This document shows, one piece after another, positions 27,945-35,401 of a stretch of DNA of 35,401 nucleotides. Position 1 is the first letter of the stretch. Each line of letters begins with the position of its first letter. The notes under the pieces were generated by a model. The model did no database searches and was not told where the DNA came from. It saw only the letters and a list, made by a program, of their open reading frames with translations. This DNA comes from Acetobacteraceae bacterium (GTDB taxonomy: Bacteria; Pseudomonadota; Alphaproteobacteria; Acetobacterales; Acetobacteraceae), in NCBI GenBank assembly GCA_030041255.1, contig JASHOF010000116.1, positions 1-35,401 of the forward strand, written 5' to 3'. The position numbers and the translations under genes were made by a program.

Positions 27945-28824
27945 GATCCTGTTTCGTCGCCTGGCCCTGATCGGCATCGGGCTCATCGGCAGCTCGCTTG
28001 CACGCGTTGCGCGCGCACGGGGTGATATCGCCGGGGAACTCGTGGTCCACGACAGCGCGCCGGCGGCACTTGCGCGTGCCGCGGCGCTCGGGCTTGGCGA
28101 TCGCTACGAAGCGGATGTCTCCGCCGCCGTGAGCGGCGCGGATGGGGTCATCCTCTGTGCGCCCGTCGGCGCCTTCGCCAGCATCGCCGAGGCGATCGCA
28201 CCCCATCTCGCATCCGGCGCCATCCTTTCCGATGTCGGTTCGACCAAGCAATCAGTACTGCGCGATGTCGGGGCGCTGGTGCCCGAAGGCGTGCATTTCG
28301 TGCCGGCTCATCCGGTCGCGGGCACGGAGTATTCCGGCCCCGACGCGGGTTTTGCCGAGCTGTTCGAGGGACGCTGGTGCCTGCTCACGCCGCCTGCGGG
28401 CACCGATCGCGCGGCGGTCGCGCGAATGACCGAACTCTGGCGGCGCACCGGGGCGATGGTGGAGGAGATGGGCGCCGCGCATCACGATCGTGTGCTCGCA
28501 ATCGTGAGCCATCTGCCGCACCTCATCGCCTTCACGATCTGCGGGACCGCCGATGATCTTGCCGACGAGACGCGCCAGGAAGTTTTGCAGTTCGCGGCCT
28601 CCGGCTTTCGCGATTTCACGCGTATCGCGGCTTCCGATCCCACCATGTGGCGCGACGTTTTTCTCAACAACCGCGAGGCGCTCCTGGAAATGCTTGCCCG
28701 CTTCCTCGAGGATGCCCAGGCCATGGCGCGCGCCGTCCGCTGGGGAGACGGAAGTTACATCGAGGACAAGGTGAATCGGGGCCGGAAAATCCGCCGCAGC
28801 CTGATCGAGCTGAAGCAGGCCTGA
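27937..28824 (+). CDS. tyrA: Prephenate/arogenate dehydrogenase
   Basis: ATG 27937 overlaps the hisC end by eight bases (ATGCCTGA) and gives 295 residues; the TTG at 27907 would create a longer overlap. The NAD-binding motif is [51 protein letters not shown] and [11 protein letters not shown] are typical of TyrA. It oxidatively decarboxylates prephenate (or arogenate) towards tyrosine. With chorismate mutase and HisC it forms a complete chorismate-to-tyrosine block. No ACT domain is visible after residue 280, so tyrosine feedback control, if any, is not encoded here. Confidence 0.95.
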   Translation: MPEILFRRLALIGIGLIGSSLARVARARGDIAGELVVHDSAPAALARAAALGLGDRYEADVSAAVSGADGVILCAPVGAFASIAEAIAPHLASGAILSDVGSTKQSVLRDVGALVPEGVHFVPAHPVAGTEYSGPDAGFAELFEGRWCLLTPPAGTDRAAVARMTELWRRTGAMVEEMGAAHHDRVLAIVSHLPHLIAFTICGTADDLADETRQEVLQFAASGFRDFTRIAASDPTMWRDVFLNNREALLEMLARFLEDAQAMARAVRWGDGSYIEDKVNRGRKIRRSLIELKQA

Positions 28825-28875
28825 CGCCTCGCCTTCGGGCTTGCTTTCCCGCCAGCGCCACCCCCTGATGGAAGC

Positions 28876-30411
28876 ATGCTGAAAAGTGCCCTGACCGTCG
28901 GCCTCTGGACGCTGGCGAGCCGGCTGTTCGGCTTCCTGCGCGACATCCTGATCGCCGATCGGCTCGGCGCGGGAATGGTGGCGGATGCGTTCTTCGTCGC
29001 GTTGAGGTTGCCTGACCTGTTTCGCCGCCTGTTCGGGGAAGGCGCGTTCAGCGCCGCTTTCGTGCCGGCCTTTGCGGGAGCCGTGGCAACCGAAGGGGAG
29101 CGCGCCGCGCGCCGCTTCGCCGAAGAGGCGATGAGCGTGATGGTGGTCTGGCTCGCCCTGTTCACGCTGGCCGGGGTGCTCTTCATGCCGGCACTGCTGC
29201 TGGTGCTCGCCCCCGGCTTCGTTGCGATTCCAGGGAAGTTCGCGCTCGCGGTCCGGCTCACCCGCATCACCTTCCCTTATCTGATGCTGGTCTGCCTGGC
29301 GGCCGCGTTTGCGAGCATATTGAACGGGCTCAACCGCTTCGCCGCCGCTGCCGCGGCACCGATCCTGTTCAATCTTTGCCTCATCGCGGTTCTGCTCTTC
29401 TTCACCTCCTATGTGCCGACCGCTGGCCATGCGCTGGCCTACGGTGTGACGATCTCCGGCATCGCGCAGCTCGTGTGGATGGCGGTCGCGACCCACCGCG
29501 CGGGTATGCCGCTCCGCCTGTACCGCCCGCGCCTGACACCTGGCGTGCGGCTCCTGATGCGGCGGATCGGGCCGGGGGTGGTCGGAGTGGGCGTCACGCA
29601 GATCAACCTTGCCGTGGATACGATCGTCGCCAGCCTGCTGAAGCCTGGCTCGGTTTCAGTGCTTTACTATGCCGCCCGCGTGAACCAGCTCCCGCTGGGC
29701 GTGATCGGCGTGGCAGCAGGAACCGCTCTCCTGCCCATTCTCTCGCGGCAGGTTCACACGCTTGCCCGCCTCAGCGGACATCGCACGCTCAACCGGGCGA
29801 TCGAATTCGCCTTCGCCTTGACCTTGCCTGCTTCGGTGGGTCTCGCCGTCGCGGCGGTACCGATCATCCGGGTGCTGTTCGAGCGCGGTGCCTTCAGCGG
29901 CGCGGATGTCACGGCGACGGCGGCGGCGCTGATCGCCTACGCGGTGGGAGTGCCGGGGACGGTGCTGGCCAAGGTTCTTGCCCCGGGTTTCTTCGCGCGC
30001 GGCGACACGGCGACGCCGGTCGGCGTGGGCGTGGCGGCGCTCGTCGTCAACATCGTTTTCATCCTAATCCTCGTGGTACCGCTCGGTGCGACGGGCATCG
30101 CACTGGCGGCAAGCGTTTCCGCCATTTTCAATGCCGCCGCACTCGGCTGGCTCCTGATACGCCAGCGCATCCTCTATCTCGACCGCGCGCTGCGCCGACG
30201 GGTTCCGCGCATCATCGCCGCGGCGGCGGGCATGGGCATCGTCCTCTGGGAAGTCATGGAGCATCTGCCCAAGGCGCATGGTGCACTCGGTTGGCTCCGG
30301 CTCGCGGCGATCATTCTCGCCGGCGTCGTCGCCTATGGCGTCCTGGGCCAGGCGCTCGCGGCGTTCGATCTCAGGGAAGTCGGGGGCCGCCTCTCAAAGA
30401 GCCGGGGTTGA
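28876..30411 (+). CDS. murJ: Lipid II flippase MurJ
   Basis: Flips the peptidoglycan precursor lipid II across the inner membrane. The 511 residues contain about 13-14 hydrophobic helices. The N-terminal block carries the essential Arg residues known from E. coli MurJ: Arg16 and Arg22 in [18 protein letters not shown] and the Arg pair at 50-51 in [20 protein letters not shown]. Other family blocks are [29 protein letters not shown] and [11 protein letters not shown]. It lies 51 bases after tyrA on the same strand and ahead of trpS, a neighbourhood seen in other alphaproteobacteria. Confidence 0.95.
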   Translation: MLKSALTVGLWTLASRLFGFLRDILIADRLGAGMVADAFFVALRLPDLFRRLFGEGAFSAAFVPAFAGAVATEGERAARRFAEEAMSVMVVWLALFTLAGVLFMPALLLVLAPGFVAIPGKFALAVRLTRITFPYLMLVCLAAAFASILNGLNRFAAAAAAPILFNLCLIAVLLFFTSYVPTAGHALAYGVTISGIAQLVWMAVATHRAGMPLRLYRPRLTPGVRLLMRRIGPGVVGVGVTQINLAVDTIVASLLKPGSVSVLYYAARVNQLPLGVIGVAAGTALLPILSRQVHTLARLSGHRTLNRAIEFAFALTLPASVGLAVAAVPIIRVLFERGAFSGADVTATAAALIAYAVGVPGTVLAKVLAPGFFARGDTATPVGVGVAALVVNIVFILILVVPLGATGIALAASVSAIFNAAALGWLLIRQRILYLDRALRRRVPRIIAAAAGMGIVLWEVMEHLPKAHGALGWLRLAAIILAGVVAYGVLGQALAAFDLREVGGRLSKSRG

Positions 30412-30463
30412 CCGGATGGGCGCTTCGCCACAAAGAGCGCGCGTTCAGGCGGATCAGCACTTC

Positions 30464-31462
30464 ATGCAGCGAATCTTCTCGGGCATCCAACCTTCCGGCA
30501 TCCCCACGCTTGGCAATTATCTCGGGGCGATCCGCAACTGGGTTCCCTTGCAGGCGGATCACGAGTGTATCTATTGCGTGGTCGATCTGCACGCCATCAC
30601 ACAATGGCAGGAACCGAGCCTGCTCGCCCGGCAGACGCGCGAGCTGGCCGCATCGCTGATGGCCTGCGGGATCGACCCCGTAGGGCAGATCCTGTTTCTC
30701 CAGTCGTTGGTGCCTGAGCACGCCGAGCTGGCGTGGATATTCAACTGTGTCGCCCGGCTCGGCTGGCTCAACCGGATGACGCAGTTCAAGGACAAGGCTG
30801 GCAAGGACAGGGAGAATGCTTCCGCCGGCCTCTACGTCTACCCGAACCTGATGGCGGCAGACATCCTTGCCTACCACGCGACCCGCGTGCCGGTGGGCGA
30901 TGATCAGCGCCAGCATCTCGAGCTTGCCAACGACATCGCGCAGAAATTCAACCACGATTTCGGGGCGGATTTCTTTCCCGCGATCGAACCGCTGATCCTG
31001 GGGCCGGCGGCGCGCGTGATGAGCCTCAGGGATGGAACGAAGAAGATGTCGAAGTCCGACACTTCAGATCAGAGCCGGATCAACCTGAACGATTCCGCCG
31101 CTGCGATCGCGCAGAAGATCCGGCGGGCGCGCACGGATCCGGAACCGCTGCCGGGCGAGCCGGCCGGCCTCGAAGGGCGGCCGGAGGCGCGCAATCTGGT
31201 CGGGATCTATGCCGCACTTGCCGACACCGACGAGGCGGGCGTGCTCAGTCAGCACGGCGGCAAGGGCTTTGCCGCCTTCAAGGAGGATCTGGCCGGGCTC
31301 CTGATTGCGACCATCGGGCCGATCGCGGCGGAGACAGGACGGCTGCTTGCCGACCCCGCGCATGTGGACGGCGTGCTGCGCGGAGGGGCGGAGCGCGCGA
31401 AGCGGATTGCCGGGCCGATCGTTGCCGAGGCGAAGCGGCTGGTCGGGTTCCTCGCGGCCTGA
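30464..31462 (+). CDS. trpS: Tryptophanyl-tRNA synthetase
   Basis: Class Ic synthetase that charges tRNA-Trp. From ATG 30464 it has 332 residues and starts [20 protein letters not shown], with T15-L-G-N in place of HIGH. KMSKS is at 194-198 in [11 protein letters not shown]. Also visible are [37 protein letters not shown] and [11 protein letters not shown] 30416 is an in-frame alternative adding 16 residues ([16 protein letters not shown]), which the family does not need. It follows murJ closely and is convergent with the aldehyde dehydrogenase, with 17 bases between stops. Confidence 0.96.
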   Translation: MQRIFSGIQPSGIPTLGNYLGAIRNWVPLQADHECIYCVVDLHAITQWQEPSLLARQTRELAASLMACGIDPVGQILFLQSLVPEHAELAWIFNCVARLGWLNRMTQFKDKAGKDRENASAGLYVYPNLMAADILAYHATRVPVGDDQRQHLELANDIAQKFNHDFGADFFPAIEPLILGPAARVMSLRDGTKKMSKSDTSDQSRINLNDSAAAIAQKIRRARTDPEPLPGEPAGLEGRPEARNLVGIYAALADTDEAGVLSQHGGKGFAAFKEDLAGLLIATIGPIAAETGRLLADPAHVDGVLRGGAERAKRIAGPIVAEAKRLVGFLAA

Positions 31463-31479
31463 GCAGGCGGCGCGGCGTT

Positions 31480-32862
31480 TCAGACCTGGCGCAGGTGGTA
31501 GGATTTGGGCTGGGTGAGATGATGATAGCCGATTTCCGATAGCGCGCCGCCCTTGCCGGTTTCCTTGACCCCGGTCCAGACCAGCCCAGGATCGAGATAA
31601 TCGCATCGGTTCATGAACACGGTGCCGGTTTCGATGCGGCCGCCCAGTACGGCTGCCCGGTCGGCATCCGTGGTCCAGATCGAGGCAGTCAAGCCGTAGG
31701 GACTATCGTTCATGAGGGTGACGGCTTCATCGTCGTCCTTCACGTGCATGATGCCAACGACGGGCCCGAAGCTCTCCTCTCGCATCACGGCCATCTGGTG
31801 ATCGACGTTGGTGAGAACCTCCGGGGCGCAGTACGGCGAACCGGCCCGGTCGCGCTCGTCGTCTGTCCGGAGAAGCGCCGATGCGCCCTTCCGCAGGGCC
31901 TCGGCCACCTGGCTGCGCACACCATCGGCGAGGCGCGGCTGTGCCATCGGCCCCACCATCGTTGCCGCATCCAGCGGATCGCCGAGGGTGTAGGTTCTGG
32001 CGTATGCCGTGAAACCCTCGACAAAACGGTCGTACACGCCTGCATGGACATAGATGCGCTCGACACCGCAGCAGCTCTGGCCGGAATTGTAGAACGCGCC
32101 ATCGACCAGATTCTCGATGGCGTGCTCCATGCTGGCGTCGTTTCGCACATAGGCAGGATCCTTGCCGCCAAGCTCGAGTGCGAGCGAGGCAAAGGTGCCC
32201 GCGGCGGCCTTTTCGATGCGGCGGCCTCCTTCGACCGAGCCGGTGAAGTTGATGTGATCGATCGCCCCCGATCCGATCAGCCGTTCGGTATCGGAATGGG
32301 TCATCACGAGGTTCTGGAAGATGCCCGCCGGCAGCTCCGCACGGCGCGCCGCTTCGGCGAAGCGTTCGCCGGCGAGGAGGGTTTGCGAGGCGTGCTTGAG
32401 GATGACGGCATTGCCCGCCATCAAGCCCGGGACGATGGCGTTGATTGCCGTGAGATAGGGATAGTTCCAAGGCGCGATGACCAACATGGTGCCCAGCGGT
32501 TCGCGGGTGATGAAGCGGCGGAATCCTTCCTTCGCGCTTGGCCGGACCGGTGCGAGCGCCGATTCGGCAATGCCGATCATGTGACGGCCGCGTTCTTCGA
32601 CGCCGCGCGCCTCGCCACCGAAGCGCACCGGCCGGCCCATCTGCCAGGCAAGCTCGGGCACGAGCTCCGGATTCATGGCGAGCAAGGCATCGAGGAAGCG
32701 TGTCACGGCCGCACCACGTTCGGGAACGGTGAGTGCGCCCCAGGCCATGCGGGCGCGCTTTGCCCGCGTGACCGCAGCCTCGATTTCGGCAGCGGTCGCA
32801 ACTGGCCGCTCGACATAAACCCGCCCATCGACGGGTGAAATGATCCTGACCGTCTCCGCCAT
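31480..32862 (-). CDS. NAD(P)-dependent aldehyde dehydrogenase
   Basis: The 460 residues cover the ALDH superfamily core: LVIAPWNYPYLTAIN, FTGSVEGGRRIEKAAA (cofactor site), LALELGGKDPAYV with general base Glu230, NSGQSCCGVERIYV with catalytic Cys264, and REESFGPVVGIM. It oxidises an aldehyde to its acid. The sequence resembles the succinate-semialdehyde/general ALDH branch, but the substrate is not determined. There is no signal peptide. It is 80 bases downstream of cbpM on the same strand without overlap, so joint transcription is possible but unproven. Confidence 0.94.
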   Translation of the reverse strand: MAETVRIISPVDGRVYVERPVATAAEIEAAVTRAKRARMAWGALTVPERGAAVTRFLDALLAMNPELVPELAWQMGRPVRFGGEARGVEERGRHMIGIAESALAPVRPSAKEGFRRFITREPLGTMLVIAPWNYPYLTAINAIVPGLMAGNAVILKHASQTLLAGERFAEAARRAELPAGIFQNLVMTHSDTERLIGSGAIDHINFTGSVEGGRRIEKAAAGTFASLALELGGKDPAYVRNDASMEHAIENLVDGAFYNSGQSCCGVERIYVHAGVYDRFVEGFTAYARTYTLGDPLDAATMVGPMAQPRLADGVRSQVAEALRKGASALLRTDDERDRAGSPYCAPEVLTNVDHQMAVMREESFGPVVGIMHVKDDDEAVTLMNDSPYGLTASIWTTDADRAAVLGGRIETGTVFMNRCDYLDPGLVWTGVKETGKGGALSEIGYHHLTQPKSYHLRQV

Positions 32863-32942
32863 GGTGCACCGGCTTCCGTTCGTAGGCTGATGCGCATTAC
32901 GCCGGCTCGAAGCCGCGCTTCAACTCCGGGCCGGCGCAACGG

Positions 32943-33266
32943 CTACTGTCTGGCAGCGCCGAGTTGCCGCTGGATTGTCGCGCGGGCCTCAGGGGGCAGG
33001 GAGCCCAGGGCAGCGGAGAGGCTTTTCAGGCTGCGGCGCAGGCCGTGGAGCTGGTCGATCAGGTCGAGGATAACGGCGACACCCTCGTCATTGACACCGA
33101 GATCTCGTGTCAGATCCTGGATCAGTTGCGCGCGGGCCAGGTCGGCCTCGGAAAAGGCACGTCTTGGCTCGGTCCCTGCCGGGATCAGCCAGCCGGCTGC
33201 GATCCAGGCCTCGAGAGTGCCGCCTTCGAGCCGCGCGCGGAAGCAGAACTCCTCGAATTCCAGCAT
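32943..33266 (-). CDS. cbpM: Chaperone modulator CbpM
   Basis: A 107-residue MerR-like protein. The N-terminal winged-helix part is LEFEEFCFRARLEGGTLEAW with WLIPAGTEPRRAFSEADLAR. A helical segment follows (DLTRDLGVNDEGVAVILDLI, DQLHGLRRSLKSLSAALGSL). CbpM binds the J-domain of CbpA and blocks its activity with DnaK. Its ATG directly follows the cbpA stop (TGAATG), as in other proteobacteria, which supports the pairing. Confidence 0.93.
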   Translation of the reverse strand: MLEFEEFCFRARLEGGTLEAWIAAGWLIPAGTEPRRAFSEADLARAQLIQDLTRDLGVNDEGVAVILDLIDQLHGLRRSLKSLSAALGSLPPEARATIQRQLGAARQ

Positions 33267-34196
33267 TCAGGCCTTCTCCCTCTCGCGGGGATCGAAGCTC
33301 CGGCCCGCCTCCCACCCGGCGACGAAGCTCTCCAGCGCCGGATCGGGTTTGCCCGGGAGCATGATCCGGAGTGTCACGTACTCGTCCCCGCGCGTGCCAT
33401 CACGTTTGGCGACCCCCTTGCCGCGGATACGCAGCACGGTTCCGCTGTTCGAGCCTTTCGGGATCGTCATCGCCACCGGCCCGGTTGGTGTCGGCACCTC
33501 GACCCGGCCGCCGAGCACCGCCTCGGCAAGCGAGACCGGCAGCTCGAGACGAATATCGTCTCCCTGGCGAGTGAAGATGGGATGCGGAACGATTTCGATC
33601 TCGATCAGCGCATCGCCGGGTGGACCGCCGCCGAGGCCGGGGCGGCCCTTGCCTTTGAGGCGAAGGATCTGGCCATCACGAATGCCGGGCGGGATGGTAA
33701 CGTCGAGCGTGGAACCGTCGGGCAAGGAAAGGCGGCGTGTCGCGCCGTTGACCGCCTCGAGGAAATCGACGTGCAGGTGGAACGGAAGGTCCGGCCCGCG
33801 CATGCGGATCTTCGCCCCACGGCCGCGGACCTTGCCGTAAAGCTCGGCCAGGATGTCGTCGGTGTCGGCGAAATCGGCGAATCCCTCGGCGGACTCGTAG
33901 CGGCGCGCGCCTTCGTGCGCGGCGCCGGCGCTGTCCGCGAAATCGCGATAATAGGTCTCCCTTGGCCGTTCGGCACCTGCGGCGTCGATCTCACCGCGAT
34001 CAAAACGGGCCCGCTTCTCGGCATCGCCGAGAAGGTCGTAGGCGCCGGAGACCTCTTTGAAACGCTCCTCCGCATCCTTGTTGCCCGGATTGAGGTCCGG
34101 GTGCAGCTTCTTCGCGAGCTTGCGGTACGCGGCCCGGATCTGGTCCTGGCTCGCCTCGCGCGCCACACCCAGCACCTGATAGGGATCGGCATTCAA
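33267..34196 (-). CDS. cbpA: DnaJ-type co-chaperone CbpA
   Basis: The 309 residues begin with a J-domain ([23 protein letters not shown] at 32-34, [20 protein letters not shown]). There is no Cys-rich zinc finger. After a Gly/Phe-poor linker come two DnaJ C-terminal substrate domains ([75 protein letters not shown]). This is the type II/CbpA layout, stimulating DnaK and in E. coli also binding curved DNA. It lies 125 bases downstream of hpf and is adjacent to its modulator cbpM. Confidence 0.95.
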   Translation of the reverse strand: MNADPYQVLGVAREASQDQIRAAYRKLAKKLHPDLNPGNKDAEERFKEVSGAYDLLGDAEKRARFDRGEIDAAGAERPRETYYRDFADSAGAAHEGARRYESAEGFADFADTDDILAELYGKVRGRGAKIRMRGPDLPFHLHVDFLEAVNGATRRLSLPDGSTLDVTIPPGIRDGQILRLKGKGRPGLGGGPPGDALIEIEIVPHPIFTRQGDDIRLELPVSLAEAVLGGRVEVPTPTGPVAMTIPKGSNSGTVLRIRGKGVAKRDGTRGDEYVTLRIMLPGKPDPALESFVAGWEAGRSFDPREREKA

Positions 34197-34321
34197 GAGA
34201 GAACCTCCGCCCGCCGCGCTGCCGGGCGGTTCCGACAGGCCAGCGATGATGGCGTGAGTGACGGGTTGGCTTCAAGGGACGGCGGGTTGGTCATCGAACC
34301 CGTACGCCACGGCGGCTGCCA

Positions 34322-34909
34322 TCACGTTTTTGCGGTCGGCTCGATCCAGCCGATATTGCCGTCGGGCCGGCGATAGACGACGTTGAGTTTGCCCGTCGCG
34401 GTGTTGCGGAACATCATCGCCTGCTGATCGGTCAGGTCGAGCCGCATCACGGCATCGCTCACCGAAAGGAGGCGGATCTCGGCGGCCACCTCTGCGATCA
34501 CGGTGGCGAAGGGACCGGCTTCGGCGTCGCCGTCCGCCCCTGCCGCTGAAGGCTCCGTCTGCGAGAGCACATATTGACGGGCCATTTCGGGCCGCTCCCG
34601 GTTGGCGAGATCGCGCGCATGCTCGTTGAGCCTCCGGCGATAGCGGCGCAGGCGCTTGGCGATGTGCTCCGCCGCGTCCTCGAAGGCGGCATGTGCGTCC
34701 TGCGCCTCGCCCTCCGCCCGCAACACCAGCCCACGGCCGGCGTGCAGATTGATATCGCAGGTGAAAAAGCTGCGTGCCCGGCCGAAGGTGATCAGGGCTT
34801 CGAGTGCGTGATCGAAATATTTGCGCGTGATATTGCCGAGCTGATCGGAGACATGCGTCCTGAGAGCATCCGATAGCTCGATCTGCTTGCCGGAAACAGT
34901 GATCTGCAT
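34322..34909 (-). CDS. hpf: Ribosome hibernation promoting factor, long form
   Basis: ATG 34909 with GAGGAG seven bases upstream gives 195 residues. The N-terminal S30AE domain (1-100) begins MQITVSGKQIELSDALRTHV and contains CDINLHAGRGLVLRAEGEA and AHAAFEDAAEHIAKRLRRYR. A linker (115-140) leads to the C-terminal dimerisation domain, LLSVSDAVMRLDLTDQQAMM through NVVYRRPDGNIGWIEP. Long HPF dimerises 70S ribosomes into inactive 100S particles in stationary phase or starvation. It follows rpoN by 84 bases, the usual neighbour. Confidence 0.96.
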   Translation of the reverse strand: MQITVSGKQIELSDALRTHVSDQLGNITRKYFDHALEALITFGRARSFFTCDINLHAGRGLVLRAEGEAQDAHAAFEDAAEHIAKRLRRYRRRLNEHARDLANRERPEMARQYVLSQTEPSAAGADGDAEAGPFATVIAEVAAEIRLLSVSDAVMRLDLTDQQAMMFRNTATGKLNVVYRRPDGNIGWIEPTAKT

Positions 34910-34993
34910 GTCCCGCTCCTCGAAGCGCGGCGACATTTTCGCCGGCCCGCGCCATATCTCCCGTTTCGGCTCGGGCGGCCGGTCCACGCCGCT

Positions 34994-35401
34994 CTACGAG
35001 CCGAGCTCCGATTTGCCCCACCGAGGCCCCGCCTTCTCTCTCCGGCGCTGTGCCGAGCCCGGAATGTGCAGGGCTTCGCGGTATTTGGCCACGGTTCGCC
35101 GAGCGATGTCCACACCCTCCGCCCGGAGCGCACCGGCAATCGCGTCGTCAGACAGCACCGCGGCAGGCGGTTCCGCATCCACCAACTGACGAATGCGGCT
35201 GCGCACCGCCTCGGCGCTGTGGGTCTGGCCGGCAAGCCCGGCAAGTGCGGTCGTGAAGAAGTATTTCAGCTCGAAAATGCCGCGCGGCGTGGCGATGTAT
35301 TTGTTTGCCGTCACCCGGCTCACCGTGCTTTCGTGCAGTTCCACCGCTTCGGCCACTTCGCGCAGGATCAACGGCCGAAGATGCTGCACCCCGTGGCGGA
35401 A
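34994..35401 (-). CDS. rpoN: RNA polymerase sigma-54 factor, C-terminal part
   Basis: The frame enters from the right edge (FRHGVQHLRPLILREVAEAV) and ends after 135 residues. It holds the helix-turn-helix block VELHESTVSRVTANKYIATP, GIFELKYFFTTAL and the RpoN box ARRTVAKYRE, which contacts the -24 promoter element. Sigma-54 directs RNA polymerase to nitrogen, motility and other genes with the help of AAA+ activators. The N-terminal activator-binding region and most of the core-binding region lie outside the window. GTG 35389 is an internal codon, not the start. Confidence 0.96.
   Translation of the reverse strand, partial: FRHGVQHLRPLILREVAEAVELHESTVSRVTANKYIATPRGIFELKYFFTTALAGLAGQTHSAEAVRSRIRQLVDAEPPAAVLSDDAIAGALRAEGVDIARRTVAKYREALHIPGSAQRRREKAGPRWGKSELGS

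Overview
The window is GC-rich DNA (about 70% G+C in the conserved genes) from an alphaproteobacterium, most likely of the Rhodospirillales/Acetobacteraceae type. This rests on gene order and family resemblance, not on a database search. Two blocks show the usual alphaproteobacterial order: tpiA-secG-pyrG-kdsA-eno-ftsB (minus strand, 0-7 kb), and hisC-tyrA divergent from metX-metW (24-29 kb). An rpoN-hpf pair lies at the right edge.

Layout. 0-7 kb: central metabolism, envelope and division genes on the minus strand (ftsB partial, eno, a macrodomain protein, a small membrane protein, kdsA, pyrG, secG, tpiA). A small Gly/Trp- and Pro/Val-rich exported protein is inserted on the plus strand between ftsB and eno. 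A cluster of GC-rich hairpin repeats separates tpiA from secG. 7-10 kb: an accessory island, parts of it clearly richer in A+T. It holds a 44-codon membrane ORF, a membrane protein, and a two-gene pair (one anchored, one exported protein) that I cannot assign to a family; two gene-poor gaps flank these. 10-21 kb: a metabolic accessory region with a YkgJ-type cysteine-cluster protein coupled to a ThDP enzyme, a second ThDP enzyme with a Nu-type GST, a thiolase-like/DUF35 pair, a patatin-like lipase, a PaiB-like FMN-binding protein and a 942-residue alpha/beta-hydrolase-TPR fusion.

21-29 kb: VOC protein, aldo/keto reductase, M19 dipeptidase, metW and metX form one minus-strand unit whose last four genes overlap by 1-4 nt. 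Divergent from it are chorismate mutase, hisC and tyrA, also overlapping, for aromatic amino acids, followed by murJ and trpS. 31-35.4 kb: an aldehyde dehydrogenase, the cbpM-cbpA chaperone pair, hpf and the C-terminal part of rpoN on the minus strand.

Functionally, the window mixes housekeeping (glycolysis, CTP, KDO, lipid II flipping, secretion, methionine and aromatic amino acids, ribosome hibernation) with an accessory section of 2-oxoacid, CoA-ester and lipid enzymes. The least explained parts are the 7.2-9.5 kb island and the hydrolase-TPR fusion. No tRNA, rRNA, CRISPR array or intact insertion sequence was found.
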